Source: Sphingopyxis sp. H115
GTDB taxonomy: Bacteria; Pseudomonadota; Alphaproteobacteria; Sphingomonadales; Sphingomonadaceae
DNA: 64,000 nucleotides
Reading direction: 5' to 3'
Assembly (NCBI RefSeq): GCF_001468465.1
Contig: NZ_LNSA01000005.1
Coordinates: 62,001 to 126,000, forward strand
This document shows positions 45,811 through 54,261 of the stretch, in pieces; positions within the stretch are counted from its first letter, which is position 1; each line of letters opens with the position of its first letter. The notes beneath the pieces are model-generated. The model had not been told where the DNA came from and ran no database searches. It saw only the letters and a program-made list of their open reading frames with translations. Both the position numbers and the translations under genes were made by a program.

Positions 45811-46344
45811 ATGGCCATCTTACCCATCATTGAGACCCCCGATCCCCGGCTGCGCGTCATTTCCAAGCCCGTCGAGACGTTCGACGCAGAGCTCAAGACG
45901 CTGGTCGCCGACATGTTCGAGACGATGTACGACGCGCCCGGCATCGGGCTCGCCGCGATCCAGGTCGGGGTGCCGAAACGCATTCTTGTCATCGACCTGC
46001 AGGAACCCGATCCCGACGACGAAGAGGGCAAGAAGGTGATCCGCACCCCGCGCGTCTTCATCAACCCCGTCTTCTCCGACGAGAGCGAGGAGCATAGCGT
46101 CTATCAGGAGGGCTGCCTGTCGGTCCCCGAGCAATATGCCGATGTGACGCGTCCCGCCGAAGTCACCGTCGACTGGCAGGACGAGGACGGCAAACCGCAT
46201 CGGGAACGCATGACGGGCCTGATGGCGACGTGCATCCAGCACGAGCACGACCATCTGGAAGGCATTCTCTTCATCGATCATCTGTCGCGGCTGAAGCGCG
46301 AGATGGTGCTGAAGAAATTGGCCAAGCTACGGAAAGCGGCTTGA
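45811..46344 (+). CDS. def: Peptide deformylase
   Basis: A 177-residue metallo-deformylase removing the formyl group from nascent proteins. All three motifs are intact: GIGLAAIQ at 44-51, EGCLSVP at 100-106 (metal ligand Cys102), and QHEHDHLEG, giving ligands His144 and His148 with catalytic Glu145. The ATG at 45811 gives the family start LPIIETPDPRLR. It functions with Fmt, encoded just upstream on the other strand. Confidence 0.96.
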   Translation: MAILPIIETPDPRLRVISKPVETFDAELKTLVADMFETMYDAPGIGLAAIQVGVPKRILVIDLQEPDPDDEEGKKVIRTPRVFINPVFSDESEEHSVYQEGCLSVPEQYADVTRPAEVTVDWQDEDGKPHRERMTGLMATCIQHEHDHLEGILFIDHLSRLKREMVLKKLAKLRKAA

Positions 46345-46363
46345 GGGCTCGCCAAAATGTGAA

Positions 46364-46438
46364 CCCCGGCGAAGGCCGGGGCCCATAATGTCTCAACCTA
46401 TGTTCGATTAGTCCCATGGGCCCCGGCTTTCGCCGGGG
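46364..46438. repeat. Dyad repeat, family D, between convergent def and grpE
   Basis: Two hairpins in mirror orientation: CCCCGGCGAAGGCCGGGG at 46364-46381 and CCCCGGCTTTCGCCGGGG at 46421-46438. The flanks GGGGCCCAT and ATGGGCCCC are also inverted. Set between two converging genes, it is well placed to end transcription in both directions, although there are no T-runs. Confidence 0.85.
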
Positions 46439-46450
46439 AGCGCTAATCGA

Positions 46451-46999
46451 TTATTCGGCCTTCTTCGCAACCCCCACCATCGCGGGGCGCAGCAGGCGAT
46501 CCTTCATCATATAGCCCGCCTGCATCTCCTGCACGATCGTGCCGGGTTCCTTGTCGCTTGGGATTTCGAGCATCGCCTGATGTTGGTTCGGGTCGAGCGG
46601 CAGGCCGATCGCGGCGATGCGCGTGATGCCGTTGCGTTCGAAGACGCTCAGCAGCTCGCGTTCGGTCGCCTCGAGTCCGGTGATCAGCGGCTTGATCCCC
46701 TCGTCGGCGCGCTGTTCGTCGCTGAGTGCGGCGAGCGCGCGGCCGAGATTGTCGGCGACTGACAATATGTCGCGCGCGAATTTCGTCGCGGCATAGGTGT
46801 GCGCGTCGGCAATTTCCTTGTCCTTGCGTCGCGTGACATTCTGCGTCTCGGCGCGCGCATAGAGCAGGTCCTGCTGCAAGGCGGCCAGCTGTTCGGCAAG
46901 CTTCGCCGTTTCGTCCTGTGTCTCGGTCGCCGGGGTTTCGGCGGCGGTGTCTTCGGTCGCGCCGTCCTCGACGGGCGTATCATTTTCGATATTCGTCAT
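46451..46999 (-). CDS. grpE: Nucleotide exchange factor GrpE
   Basis: A 182-residue co-chaperone that exchanges nucleotide on DnaK. An acidic, disordered N-terminus (about 1-30) is followed by a long coiled coil (LAEQLAALQQDLLYARAETQ). The C-terminal beta domain holds NQHQAMLEIPSDKEPGTIVQ and the end signature MLRP-like LLRPAMVGVAKK. It follows hrcA by 4 bp on the same strand, the usual hrcA-grpE pair. Confidence 0.95.
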   Translation of the reverse strand: MTNIENDTPVEDGATEDTAAETPATETQDETAKLAEQLAALQQDLLYARAETQNVTRRKDKEIADAHTYAATKFARDILSVADNLGRALAALSDEQRADEGIKPLITGLEATERELLSVFERNGITRIAAIGLPLDPNQHQAMLEIPSDKEPGTIVQEMQAGYMMKDRLLRPAMVGVAKKAE

Positions 47000-47003
47000 A
47001 AAC

Positions 47004-48047
47004 CTATCGTATCAGTCTTGAGAGCGATTGTGCGGTGAAATCCACCATGGGAACGATCCGGGCATAGTTCAAGCGCGTCGGGCCGATTACCCCCACGACA
47101 CCGACCACGCGCCCGTCCGCGCCGCGATAGGGCGCCGCTATCACGGACGAGCCCGAAAGCGAGAATAATTTATTCTCTGACCCGATGAAAATCCGGGTTG
47201 CGCTGCCTTCGCGCGCGCTGTCGAGCAATTGCGCGATATCCTGTTTCGTCTCGAGTTCGTCGAGCAGTTGCCGCACGCGGTCGAGGTCGCCGACCGCGCT
47301 GTCGTCTAGCAAATTCGCCTGTCCGCGCACGATCAGCACGGGGCGGTCGGCGCCGTCCGACGACCAGATGGCGAGGCCGCGGCTGACGAGGTCCTGCGCG
47401 GCGCGGTCGATCGCGATCCGCTCGTCCTCGATCTCGCGTCGCACTCGCGCCATCGCTTCGGTGAGCGTCAAGCCCGACAGCATCGAGGAGATATAATTGC
47501 CCGCCTCGACGAGCGCCGAGGGATTGAGTCCGGCGGGAATCTCGATCACGCGATTCTCAACTGTTCCGTCGCCGGCGACAAGTACGACGAGCGACTGGTT
47601 CGCCGACAGAGGCACGAAGGCGAGTTGCTTCAATACCCGCTCATGCTTGGGGACGAGGACAAGGCCGGCGCATGCCGACAGGCCCGACAGCGCCGAGGTC
47701 GCCTGCGCGAGCGCGCTTTCGATCGGGCCGCCTTCGGACAGGCTCGCCTCGATCTGCGCGCGGTCCTCGGCGCTTGGCTCGGCAACTTGCATCATCCCGT
47801 CAACGAAGAGGCGCAACCCCTGTTCGGTCGGGAGGCGTCCGGCGCTGGTGTGCGGGCTGGCGAGCAGGCCATATTCCTCAAGGTCCTGCATCACATTGCG
47901 GATCGACGCGGGCGAGAGGTTGAGCGTCGCGAGCTTTGACAAGGTGCGCGACCCGACCGGCTGTCCGGTCTCCAGATAGGCATCGACGACCAGCCGGAAC
48001 ACATCGCGCGCGCGCGTGGTGAGTTCGGTGATCGGCGGCGTGGTCAT
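47004..48047 (-). CDS. hrcA: Heat-inducible transcription repressor HrcA
   Basis: A 347-residue repressor that binds CIRCE elements at groESL-type promoters. The N-terminal winged helix is clear ([20 protein letters not shown], then [19 protein letters not shown]). The C-terminal domain has the typical [20 protein letters not shown]-like segment. No CIRCE sequence was found beside hrcA itself, so its targets lie elsewhere. It is cotranscribed with grpE and divergent from rph with 102 bp between. Confidence 0.95.
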   Translation of the reverse strand: MTTPPITELTTRARDVFRLVVDAYLETGQPVGSRTLSKLATLNLSPASIRNVMQDLEEYGLLASPHTSAGRLPTEQGLRLFVDGMMQVAEPSAEDRAQIEASLSEGGPIESALAQATSALSGLSACAGLVLVPKHERVLKQLAFVPLSANQSLVVLVAGDGTVENRVIEIPAGLNPSALVEAGNYISSMLSGLTLTEAMARVRREIEDERIAIDRAAQDLVSRGLAIWSSDGADRPVLIVRGQANLLDDSAVGDLDRVRQLLDELETKQDIAQLLDSAREGSATRIFIGSENKLFSLSGSSVIAAPYRGADGRVVGVVGVIGPTRLNYARIVPMVDFTAQSLSRLIR

Positions 48048-48149
48048 GCGAGGGATTTAGGGATGGCAAGCGGCGGGGGCAAGCTATGCTCTGGCCAAGC
48101 CGGGTCCGCGCGGCTAAGCGCGCCGCACACATTACAGGAGAATCCCGAT

Positions 48150-48866
48150 ATGCGCCCTTCCGGCCGCGCGCCCGACCAGATGCGTCCCATCGCCATCGAA
48201 ACCGAATTCACCATCCACGCCGAAGGCAGCGTGCTCGTCAGCTTTGGCAATACGAAGGTGCTGGTGACCGCGAGCGTCGACGAGAAGGTGCCGTCGTGGA
48301 TGCGCGGCAAGGGCGCGGGCTGGGTGACGGCCGAATATGGCATGCTGCCCCGCGCGACGCATACGCGTGGCAGCCGCGAGGCAGCGAAAGGCAAGCAGTC
48401 GGGCCGTACGCAGGAAATCCAGCGACTTATCGGCCGCTCCTTGCGCGCCGTCGTCGATATGAAGAAGCTCGGCGAGCGCCAGATCATCATCGACTGCGAC
48501 GTGATCCAAGCCGACGGCGGCACGCGCACTGCGTCGATTTCGGGCGCGTGGGTCGCGATGCGGCTCGCGGTCGACAAGCTGCTCGCGGCGAAGACGCTGG
48601 CCGAGGACCCGATCGAGGACAAGGTTGGAGCGATCTCGTGCGGCATCTATCGGGGCACGCCGGTGCTCGACCTCGATTACGACGAGGATTCAACCGCCGA
48701 GGCCGACGGCAATTTCGTGCTGACCGGCAAGGGCCAGATCGTCGAAGTGCAGGCAAGTGCCGAGGGCGCGACCTATGACGAGGAGGGCCTGCTTCGTCTG
48801 CTCCGCCTCGCGCGCATTGGCTGCGGCGAGATTTTCGCGGCGCAGGACAAGGCCACCGGACGCTGA
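48150..48866 (+). CDS. rph: Ribonuclease PH
   Basis: A 238-residue phosphorolytic 3' exoribonuclease that trims tRNA ends. The N-terminus [17 protein letters not shown] and the core [19 protein letters not shown] are diagnostic, as is [20 protein letters not shown]. The ATG at 48150 has ACAGGAG ahead of it. The stop overlaps the rdgB start by one base (TGATG). Confidence 0.96.
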   Translation: MRPSGRAPDQMRPIAIETEFTIHAEGSVLVSFGNTKVLVTASVDEKVPSWMRGKGAGWVTAEYGMLPRATHTRGSREAAKGKQSGRTQEIQRLIGRSLRAVVDMKKLGERQIIIDCDVIQADGGTRTASISGAWVAMRLAVDKLLAAKTLAEDPIEDKVGAISCGIYRGTPVLDLDYDEDSTAEADGNFVLTGKGQIVEVQASAEGATYDEEGLLRLLRLARIGCGEIFAAQDKATGR

Positions 48867-49489
48867 TGACGCGCAGGCTCGCCCCCGGCAAGCTCGTCAT
48901 CGCCAGCCACAATGCGGGCAAGGTGCGCGAGATTCGCGCGCTGATCGAACCCTATGGGATCGAGCCGGTGTCGGCGGGCGACCTCGGGCTCGCCGAGCCC
49001 GAGGAGACGGGCAAGACATTTCGCGAGAATGCGCTCTTGAAGGCGCATGCGAGCGCGTCGGCGGCGGGGCTCCCCGCGCTCGCCGATGACAGCGGGCTGG
49101 AGGTTGCGGCGCTCGGTGGCCGGCCGGGGGTCTACACCGCCGACTGGGCCGAGCGGCAGTGGTTCGAAGGCAATCCGGGCCGCGACTGGTATATGGCGAT
49201 GGGCAAGGTCGAAGGGCTGCTTGCCGAACAGGGCCCGGATGTCGACCGCAGCGCACGCTTCGTGTGTACGCTGGCACTCGCATGGCCCGACGGCCATGCC
49301 GATGTTTACGAAGGGGCCGCGGAGGGCAGCCTGACTTGGCCGCCGCGCGGCAAGCTGGGATTCGGTTACGATCCCGTCTTCATTCCCTCTGGTAAATCAT
49401 TGACCTTCGCGGAAATCGACCCCGCGGAAAAGCATGCGATCAGCCACCGCGCAGATGCTTTCGCCAAGCTGGTGGCGGGAGCCTTCTAG
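48866..49489 (+). CDS. rdgB: Non-canonical purine NTP pyrophosphatase (RdgB/HAM1)
   Basis: A 207-residue enzyme that hydrolyses dITP and XTP, keeping deaminated purines out of nucleic acid. The signature segments are [15 protein letters not shown] at the N-terminus, [20 protein letters not shown] in the centre, and [15 protein letters not shown]. It is coupled to rph by a one-base overlap and lies 11 bp ahead of hemW. Confidence 0.95.
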   Translation: MTRRLAPGKLVIASHNAGKVREIRALIEPYGIEPVSAGDLGLAEPEETGKTFRENALLKAHASASAAGLPALADDSGLEVAALGGRPGVYTADWAERQWFEGNPGRDWYMAMGKVEGLLAEQGPDVDRSARFVCTLALAWPDGHADVYEGAAEGSLTWPPRGKLGFGYDPVFIPSGKSLTFAEIDPAEKHAISHRADAFAKLVAGAF

Positions 49490-49500
49490 CGAACGCCCGC

Positions 49501-50646
49501 ATGGCCGAAGCGCTCGCCCTCTATGTCCACTGGCCCTTTTGCGTCAGCAAATGCCCCTATTGCGACTTCAATAGCCATGTACGTGACAGCGTCGATCAGG
49601 AGGTCTGGCGCGCGGCGTTGCTGGCGGATTTGCGGCATGAAGCCGCATTGCTGCCGGGGCGCGCGGTGGGCTCGATCTTCTTCGGGGGCGGGACGCCGAG
49701 CCTGATGCCGCCGGCAACCGTCGCGGCAGTGATCGCCGAGGCCGACGCATTGTGGGGGCTCGCCGACGATGTCGAGATTACGCTGGAAGCGAACCCCAAC
49801 TCGGTCGAAGTTGCCAATTTCGCCGATCTTGCCGCCGCGGGGGTCAATCGCGTTTCAATCGGCGTCCAGAGCTTCGATTCGCAAGTGCTTGAATTTCTGG
49901 GACGTGCGCACAGCGAGGACGAGGCGCGCCGCGCGATATCGACCGCGCAGGCGCATTTCGCACGCGTCAGCTTCGACCTGATCTATGCGCGGCCCGGCCA
50001 GACGCTCGCCGTATGGGAAGCCGAACTTTCGGGCGCGCTGGCGTTCGGCACCGACCATCTCTCGCTCTACCAACTCACCATCGAGCCCGGGACGCGTTTT
50101 GCGACGCTGGCGGCCAAAGGCGATCTCGTTATCCCCGATGGCGATGCGGCCGCCGACCTGTTCGACGCGACGCAGGCGATGACGCACGCCGCGGGCCTGC
50201 CGCGCTACGAAGTGTCGAACCATGCGCGCATCGGACAGGAAAGCCGGCACAATCTCGCCTATTGGCGCTATGCCGATTATGCGGGTGTCGGCCCCGGCGC
50301 GCATGGGCGGCGGCTCGCGCAGGCGACCGAACGACACAAGAAGCCCGAGAATTTCGTCGCGGCTGTGACACGCAACGGCCATGGGCTGAAGGTCGAGACC
50401 GACCTGCCGCCGCACGAACGCGCGACCGAGGCGCTGCTGATGGGGCTGCGGCTGACCGAGGGAGTCGACCTTGCGCGGATCGAGGCGCGGAGCGCGCTGG
50501 AGCGCGCGGCGTTTGTCGATGCCGATGCGGTGGCGCGACTGGCGGGACAGGGGCTGATACGGCACGACGGCGACCGGCTTGCCGTGACCGACGACGGCAT
50601 ATTGCTGCTCGACTCGATCCTTTCCGAGGTGGTGCGGACCGGCTAG
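49501..50646 (+). CDS. hemW: Radical SAM heme chaperone HemW
   Basis: A 381-residue radical SAM protein related to HemN. The [4Fe-4S] motif CVSKCPYC (Cys14, Cys18, Cys21) follows LYVHWPF, the typical HemW start. IFFGGGTPSLM and the C-terminal HemN domain are present. The short HemW type lacks the N-terminal tripwire of HemN and carries heme to targets; it is not a coproporphyrinogen oxidase. It is the last gene of the rph-rdgB-hemW group before a family A repeat and xerC. Confidence 0.93.
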   Translation: MAEALALYVHWPFCVSKCPYCDFNSHVRDSVDQEVWRAALLADLRHEAALLPGRAVGSIFFGGGTPSLMPPATVAAVIAEADALWGLADDVEITLEANPNSVEVANFADLAAAGVNRVSIGVQSFDSQVLEFLGRAHSEDEARRAISTAQAHFARVSFDLIYARPGQTLAVWEAELSGALAFGTDHLSLYQLTIEPGTRFATLAAKGDLVIPDGDAAADLFDATQAMTHAAGLPRYEVSNHARIGQESRHNLAYWRYADYAGVGPGAHGRRLAQATERHKKPENFVAAVTRNGHGLKVETDLPPHERATEALLMGLRLTEGVDLARIEARSALERAAFVDADAVARLAGQGLIRHDGDRLAVTDDGILLLDSILSEVVRTG

Positions 50647-50657
50647 GCTCTCTCTCG

Positions 50658-50742
50658 CCCCGTTCGTGGCGAGCGAAGTCGACACACCCCTCGACCTCGC
50701 GCGGCACCTATGGGCATCTCGGCTTCGCTCGATGCGAACGGG
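50658..50742. repeat. Dyad repeat, family A, copy 3
   Basis: An 85-bp inverted repeat in the hemW-xerC gap. The left arm begins CCCGTTCGTGGCGAGCGAAG and the right arm ends CTTCGCTCGATGCGAACGGG. The right arm is nearly identical to that of the copy before truA. Its edge is 14 bp from the xerC start codon. Confidence 0.9.
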
Positions 50743-50756
50743 AATGGGGACGTGAT

Positions 50757-51647
50757 TTGGCGCAAGACTTGATCCGCAACTGGGATGCCCATCTGGCGCA
50801 TGAAAAGCGCCGGTCGGAGCATACGCGCCGCGCCTATATCGCGACCGCAGAGCGGTTTTGCGCCTTCCTGTCGCGCCATCGCGGCGGCGCGGTCGATGCG
50901 CGGATGATGAACGGCCTGACCCCGAACGACCTGCGCGCCTATCTGGCCGCGCGGCGCGCCGAGGGATTGGGCAATGCGTCGGCGGCGCGCGAGCTTTCGG
51001 CGCTGCGCGGCTTCCTGCGTTTCACCGGCGGGTCGAACGCCAGCGTGCCGCAGATGCGCGGGCCGCGGGTGAAGAAGGGCCTGCCGCGGCCGGTCGCGCC
51101 CGCCGAGGCCTTGCAATTGGCGCAGGATGTCGAGGACAATGCGCGCGAGGGCTGGGTCGGCGCGCGCGATTTCGCATTGCTGCTGCTGCTCTATGGCGCC
51201 GGACTTCGCATCGGCGAGGCGCTGGCGCTGACCGGCGCGGTGCTGCCGCTCGGCGATACGCTGCGCGTAACCGGCAAAAGGGCCAAGACGCGGATCGTGC
51301 CGGTCCTGCCTGCCGTGGCGAAAGCGGTGTCGCGCTATGCCGACACCTGTCCTTACCCGATCGCGAAAGACACGCCGCTGTTCCTCGGCGCGCGCGGCGG
51401 CCCGCTCCAGCCGGGCGTGGTTCGGGCGAGCGTGCGATCGGCGCGGCGCGCGCTCGGCCTGCCCGAACGGACGACGCCGCATGCGCTGCGGCACAGCTTT
51501 GCGACGCACCTGCTCGCGGGCGGCGCCGACCTGCGCAGCCTGCAGGAATTGCTCGGTCATGCGAGCCTGGCGTCGACGCAGGTCTATACTGCGGTCGATG
51601 CCGCGCATTTGCTCGACATCTACCGGAGCGCGCATCCGCGGGCGTGA
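50757..51647 (+). CDS. xerC: Tyrosine recombinase XerC
   Basis: A 296-residue site-specific recombinase that resolves chromosome dimers at dif with XerD. The N-terminal SAM-like DNA-binding domain covers about 1-95. All catalytic residues are present: Arg151, Lys174, His242 and Arg245 (HALRHSF), His268 and Tyr277 (LLGHASLASTQVYT). I choose the TTG at 50757, preceded by GGGGA. It gives the normal length; the open frame upstream runs through a repeat and hemW. No dif site was identified. Confidence 0.9.
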   Translation: MAQDLIRNWDAHLAHEKRRSEHTRRAYIATAERFCAFLSRHRGGAVDARMMNGLTPNDLRAYLAARRAEGLGNASAARELSALRGFLRFTGGSNASVPQMRGPRVKKGLPRPVAPAEALQLAQDVEDNAREGWVGARDFALLLLLYGAGLRIGEALALTGAVLPLGDTLRVTGKRAKTRIVPVLPAVAKAVSRYADTCPYPIAKDTPLFLGARGGPLQPGVVRASVRSARRALGLPERTTPHALRHSFATHLLAGGADLRSLQELLGHASLASTQVYTAVDAAHLLDIYRSAHPRA

Positions 51648-51779
51648 GGGCGGTTCGGGGTGGGTAGCGGTCTTTAATGTCCTTCCTATGGCGCAGCCTT
51701 TGGAAGCGGCGGCGCAGGCGATGGTGGAGGGGCCGCAACCTCGCGGCCATAGCCCCTCCGTCAGCGCTTCGTGCTGCCA

Positions 51780-51807
51780 CCTCCCCATGGCTGCGCCACA
51801 GGGAGGA
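51780..51807. repeat. Dyad repeat, family E, copy 1
   Basis: CCTCCCCATGGC and GCCACAGGGAGG flank a short loop, in the gap between convergent xerC and the TauE-like gene. The inverse form occurs at 63864-63894. Related sequence (CCTATGGCGCAGCC) lies at about 51685, so the whole gap of 201 bp may be a composite element. Confidence 0.7.
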
Positions 51808-51848
51808 TTAAGGCCCACTTCCGACGGCAGCCTGCTATCATCCCGCTA

Positions 51849-52616
51849 TCAGGCCAGCGCCTTGTACAGCCCGAACGCGCTCGTCGCGGTCAGTACGACG
51901 CCGACCAGCATCAACATCACCTTGGGCGAGAAACGCTTTGCCATCATCGCACCGATCGGCGCCGCAACGACGCCGCCGATGATCAGCCCCAGCGTCGGTC
52001 CCAGGATATCGTCGATGCCGAGGTGCCAGATGAAGGCGAGCGAGACCGCGACGGCCAGAAAGAATTCGACGCTGTTGACCGTACCGACGACCTTGCGCGG
52101 TTCGCCGCCCTGGACGAGCAGGTTCGAGGTCACGACCGGGCCCCAGCCGCCGCCGCCCGCGGCATCGAGAAAGCCGCCGACGACCGCGAGCGGGCCGACC
52201 ACCCTGGGTTTGGAAAATTTGGGCGGGTAGAGCACGCCGCGGATCAGCAGCCAGATGCCGATCAGCACGAGATAACCGAGCACGAAGGGCTTCACGACCT
52301 CGGCGTGCAGCGACGACAGCACATAGGCGCCGATCACGCCGCCGATCACGCCGGGGACGAGCAGGCGAAAGAAGAGCGCCCAGTCGATGTTGCGGTGGAA
52401 CATATGGCTGAGCCCCGACACGCCGGTGGTGAAGATCTCGACGACGTGGATGCGCGCCGAGGCGGTCGCGGGGGGCACGCCGAGCACCGCGACGAGCAGC
52501 GTGTTGCAAATCACGCCAAACGCCATGCCGAGCGCGCCGTCGACGAGCTGCGCGGCGAAACCGATCAGGATGAAGGGCAAAAGCGCGCTGAAGTCGATGG
52601 CCGCAAGATCGATCAT
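51849..52616 (-). CDS. TauE/SafE family membrane permease
   Basis: A 255-residue inner-membrane protein with seven or eight helices. The repeated family pattern is present: GFAAQLVDGALGMAFG near the N-terminus and VGGFLDAAGGGGWGP in the second half. TauE/SafE proteins are proposed exporters of sulfite, sulfoacetate or similar organosulfur anions. The ATG at 52616 has GGAAGA ahead of it. It is downstream of, and on the same strand as, a LysR gene with a 142 bp gap. Confidence 0.88.
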   Translation of the reverse strand: MIDLAAIDFSALLPFILIGFAAQLVDGALGMAFGVICNTLLVAVLGVPPATASARIHVVEIFTTGVSGLSHMFHRNIDWALFFRLLVPGVIGGVIGAYVLSSLHAEVVKPFVLGYLVLIGIWLLIRGVLYPPKFSKPRVVGPLAVVGGFLDAAGGGGWGPVVTSNLLVQGGEPRKVVGTVNSVEFFLAVAVSLAFIWHLGIDDILGPTLGLIIGGVVAAPIGAMMAKRFSPKVMLMLVGVVLTATSAFGLYKALA

Positions 52617-52758
52617 GATTCTTCCCAACTCTTTTAGTTGACAACCTGCTGCCGAGATTTGGGGAAATGCGCCAGCCCAAATTTTCTGCTGGCGACAAAG
52701 GGATTTGTTTTTGCGCCCGGTCGAATATCGAGGGGACAGGTTTCGGGGGCCGCAGACC

Positions 52759-53685
52759 CTAGCTGGCGATCTCGTCGGGCAGATATTCGCGCACATAGTC
52801 GATGAAGGCGCGCAGCTTGGGCATCACCTGCTTGCGTCCGGGATAATAGAGGAAGAGGCCCGACGTCGTCGCCGCATAGTCGGTCAGCACCAGTTCGACT
52901 TCGCCCGTTTCGACCATCGCCTTCGCCATCGGTTCGGCCATCATCGTCATCGCGACGCCGCTGCGCATCGCGACCAGCGCGGCGATCCAGTCGTTGACGA
53001 TCACCGGCCCGGTGACGGCGACGTCATATTCGCGATTTCCCTTTTCGAAGGTCCACGGCATCAGGGCGCCGGTTGCGAGCCGAAAGCGGATACAGCGATG
53101 GTCGCGCAATTCCTCGGGCGCCGCGGGGCGGCCATATTTTTCGAGATAGGCGGGCGTCGCCGCGACGACGAAGCGGAACGGCCCGGTCAGGCGAACGGCG
53201 ATCACGTCGGCGTCGAGCGATTCGCCCATCCGCACCCCGGCGTCGAACCCGCCGGCGCTGAGGTCGGAAAGCGCATCGTCGGCGTAAATCTCCAGCTCGA
53301 TGTCGGGATAGGTTTCGCAAAAACCCGCGATGATCGGTTCGAACAGCGGCTGGACGGCGCCGCGCATCAGGTTGATGCGCAGCCGCCCCGCCGGCCGGTT
53401 GCCCAGGTTGCGCGCCGCCTCATAGGCGTCGGTCAGGCCGCTATAGGCGGGCGCGGCGCGTTCGAGGAACATCTCGCCCGCCTGCGTCAATCCGACGCTG
53501 CGCGTCGTGCGCATGAACAGCGGCGCGCCGACCCGTGCTTCGAGCGCCTTGACGGTCTGGCTGATGGCGGATGGCGAGACGCCCAGATCGGCGGCGGCGG
53601 CAGAAAAGCTACGCCGCTCCGCAACGCGGAGGAAAGCTTCGATCCCGTCGAGCGCCCCATGGGGGATTGTTAAATCCTGCTTCAA
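52759..53685 (-). CDS. LysR family transcriptional regulator
   Basis: A 308-residue LysR regulator. The N-terminal winged helix-turn-helix spans about residues 10-70 (RVAERRSFSAAAADLGVSPS). The periplasmic-binding-like effector domain follows from about 97. It is of the CrgA-like type with a short PAGRLRINL linker. It is divergent from the small secreted protein gene, 84 bp apart. A 14-bp palindrome in that gap may be its operator. The effector is unknown. Confidence 0.92.
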   Translation of the reverse strand: MKQDLTIPHGALDGIEAFLRVAERRSFSAAAADLGVSPSAISQTVKALEARVGAPLFMRTTRSVGLTQAGEMFLERAAPAYSGLTDAYEAARNLGNRPAGRLRINLMRGAVQPLFEPIIAGFCETYPDIELEIYADDALSDLSAGGFDAGVRMGESLDADVIAVRLTGPFRFVVAATPAYLEKYGRPAAPEELRDHRCIRFRLATGALMPWTFEKGNREYDVAVTGPVIVNDWIAALVAMRSGVAMTMMAEPMAKAMVETGEVELVLTDYAATTSGLFLYYPGRKQVMPKLRAFIDYVREYLPDEIAS

Positions 53686-53715
53686 GGCACTTGCAGATTA
53701 TAGAGGATTATCTAA

Positions 53716-53729
53716 GTGCGCAAGCGCAC
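53716..53729. promoter_or_regulatory. Palindrome in the LysR/secreted-protein divergent region
   Basis: GTGCGC AA GCGCAC is a perfect palindrome, followed one base later by TATAAA (53731-53736), which could be the -10 element for the secreted protein gene. The position between two divergent starts suits a LysR operator or autoregulatory site. Confidence 0.45.
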
Positions 53730-53769
53730 CTATAAAGGTTGCACAACGAAACGAAAGGAAACCTCTCCC

Positions 53770-54105
53770 ATGTCCTATCAGCTCTCCGCTTTCCGCCGCT
53801 TTCCGACCGCTTTTGCCATCGTCGCCGCTTCGGGCCTCGCCTTTGCCGGCCTGATGGCATCGACCACCCCCGCTTATGCCCAGTCGGGCGGCGACTATCG
53901 CTGCGCCGGCCTTGCCGAACAGGCACATGTCGCCGCGAACGGCGCCGAAGGCAGCAAGCAGTCGAGCGCGAAGCGCTTTGTTTCGACCGGCAAGAAGCTG
54001 TGCGAAGCGGGCAACGAACGCGCCGCCGCCAAGCAGTTCCGCGCCGCGCTCAAGATCGCCGGCGTCGCCGAAGTCGAAACCGACAGCCAGATGGCCTCGC
54101 GTTAA
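53770..54105 (+). CDS. Small secreted protein, function unknown
   Basis: A 111-residue protein with a clear signal peptide at about 1-39 (hydrophobic AFAIVAASGLAFAGLMAS, ending AYAQS). The mature part is about 72 residues, Ala-rich and mostly helical, with two cysteines (YRCAGLAE and KKLCEAGN) that could form a disulfide. I do not recognise the family. The ATG at 53770 follows AAGGAAA. It is a single-gene unit ending at a strong terminator, divergent from a LysR regulator. Confidence 0.75.
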   Translation: MSYQLSAFRRFPTAFAIVAASGLAFAGLMASTTPAYAQSGGDYRCAGLAEQAHVAANGAEGSKQSSAKRFVSTGKKLCEAGNERAAAKQFRAALKIAGVAEVETDSQMASR

Positions 54106-54178
54106 TTCGCGGCGCCAAGACACACTGACATCAATCTCCGGACCGTCTCTCTCCCTCTCCCCGACGGATCCACTAACT

Positions 54179-54214
54179 GGGGCGGCACCTGAAAGGGCCG
54201 CCCCTCTTATTTTG
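54179..54214 (+). terminator. Intrinsic terminator after the small secreted protein gene
   Basis: GGGGCGGC and GCCGCCCC flank a 10-base loop, followed by TCTTATTTT. It is 73 bp after the stop codon. Confidence 0.88.
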
Positions 54215-54261
54215 GGATCGGCACGCCGCACGGCGGCAGCGATCGGCCCTCGCCGCCGTCC

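Noticed and set aside
48048-48149. CIRCE element or clear heat-shock promoter for hrcA-grpE
   Set aside because: No TTAGCACTC-N9-GAGTGCTAA was found, and the CTTG-like hexamers present are not well spaced from a -10-like sequence.
52705-53673. A 322-codon open frame opposite the LysR gene
   Set aside because: The LysR reading has a helix-turn-helix and effector domain; the opposite frame is a shadow.
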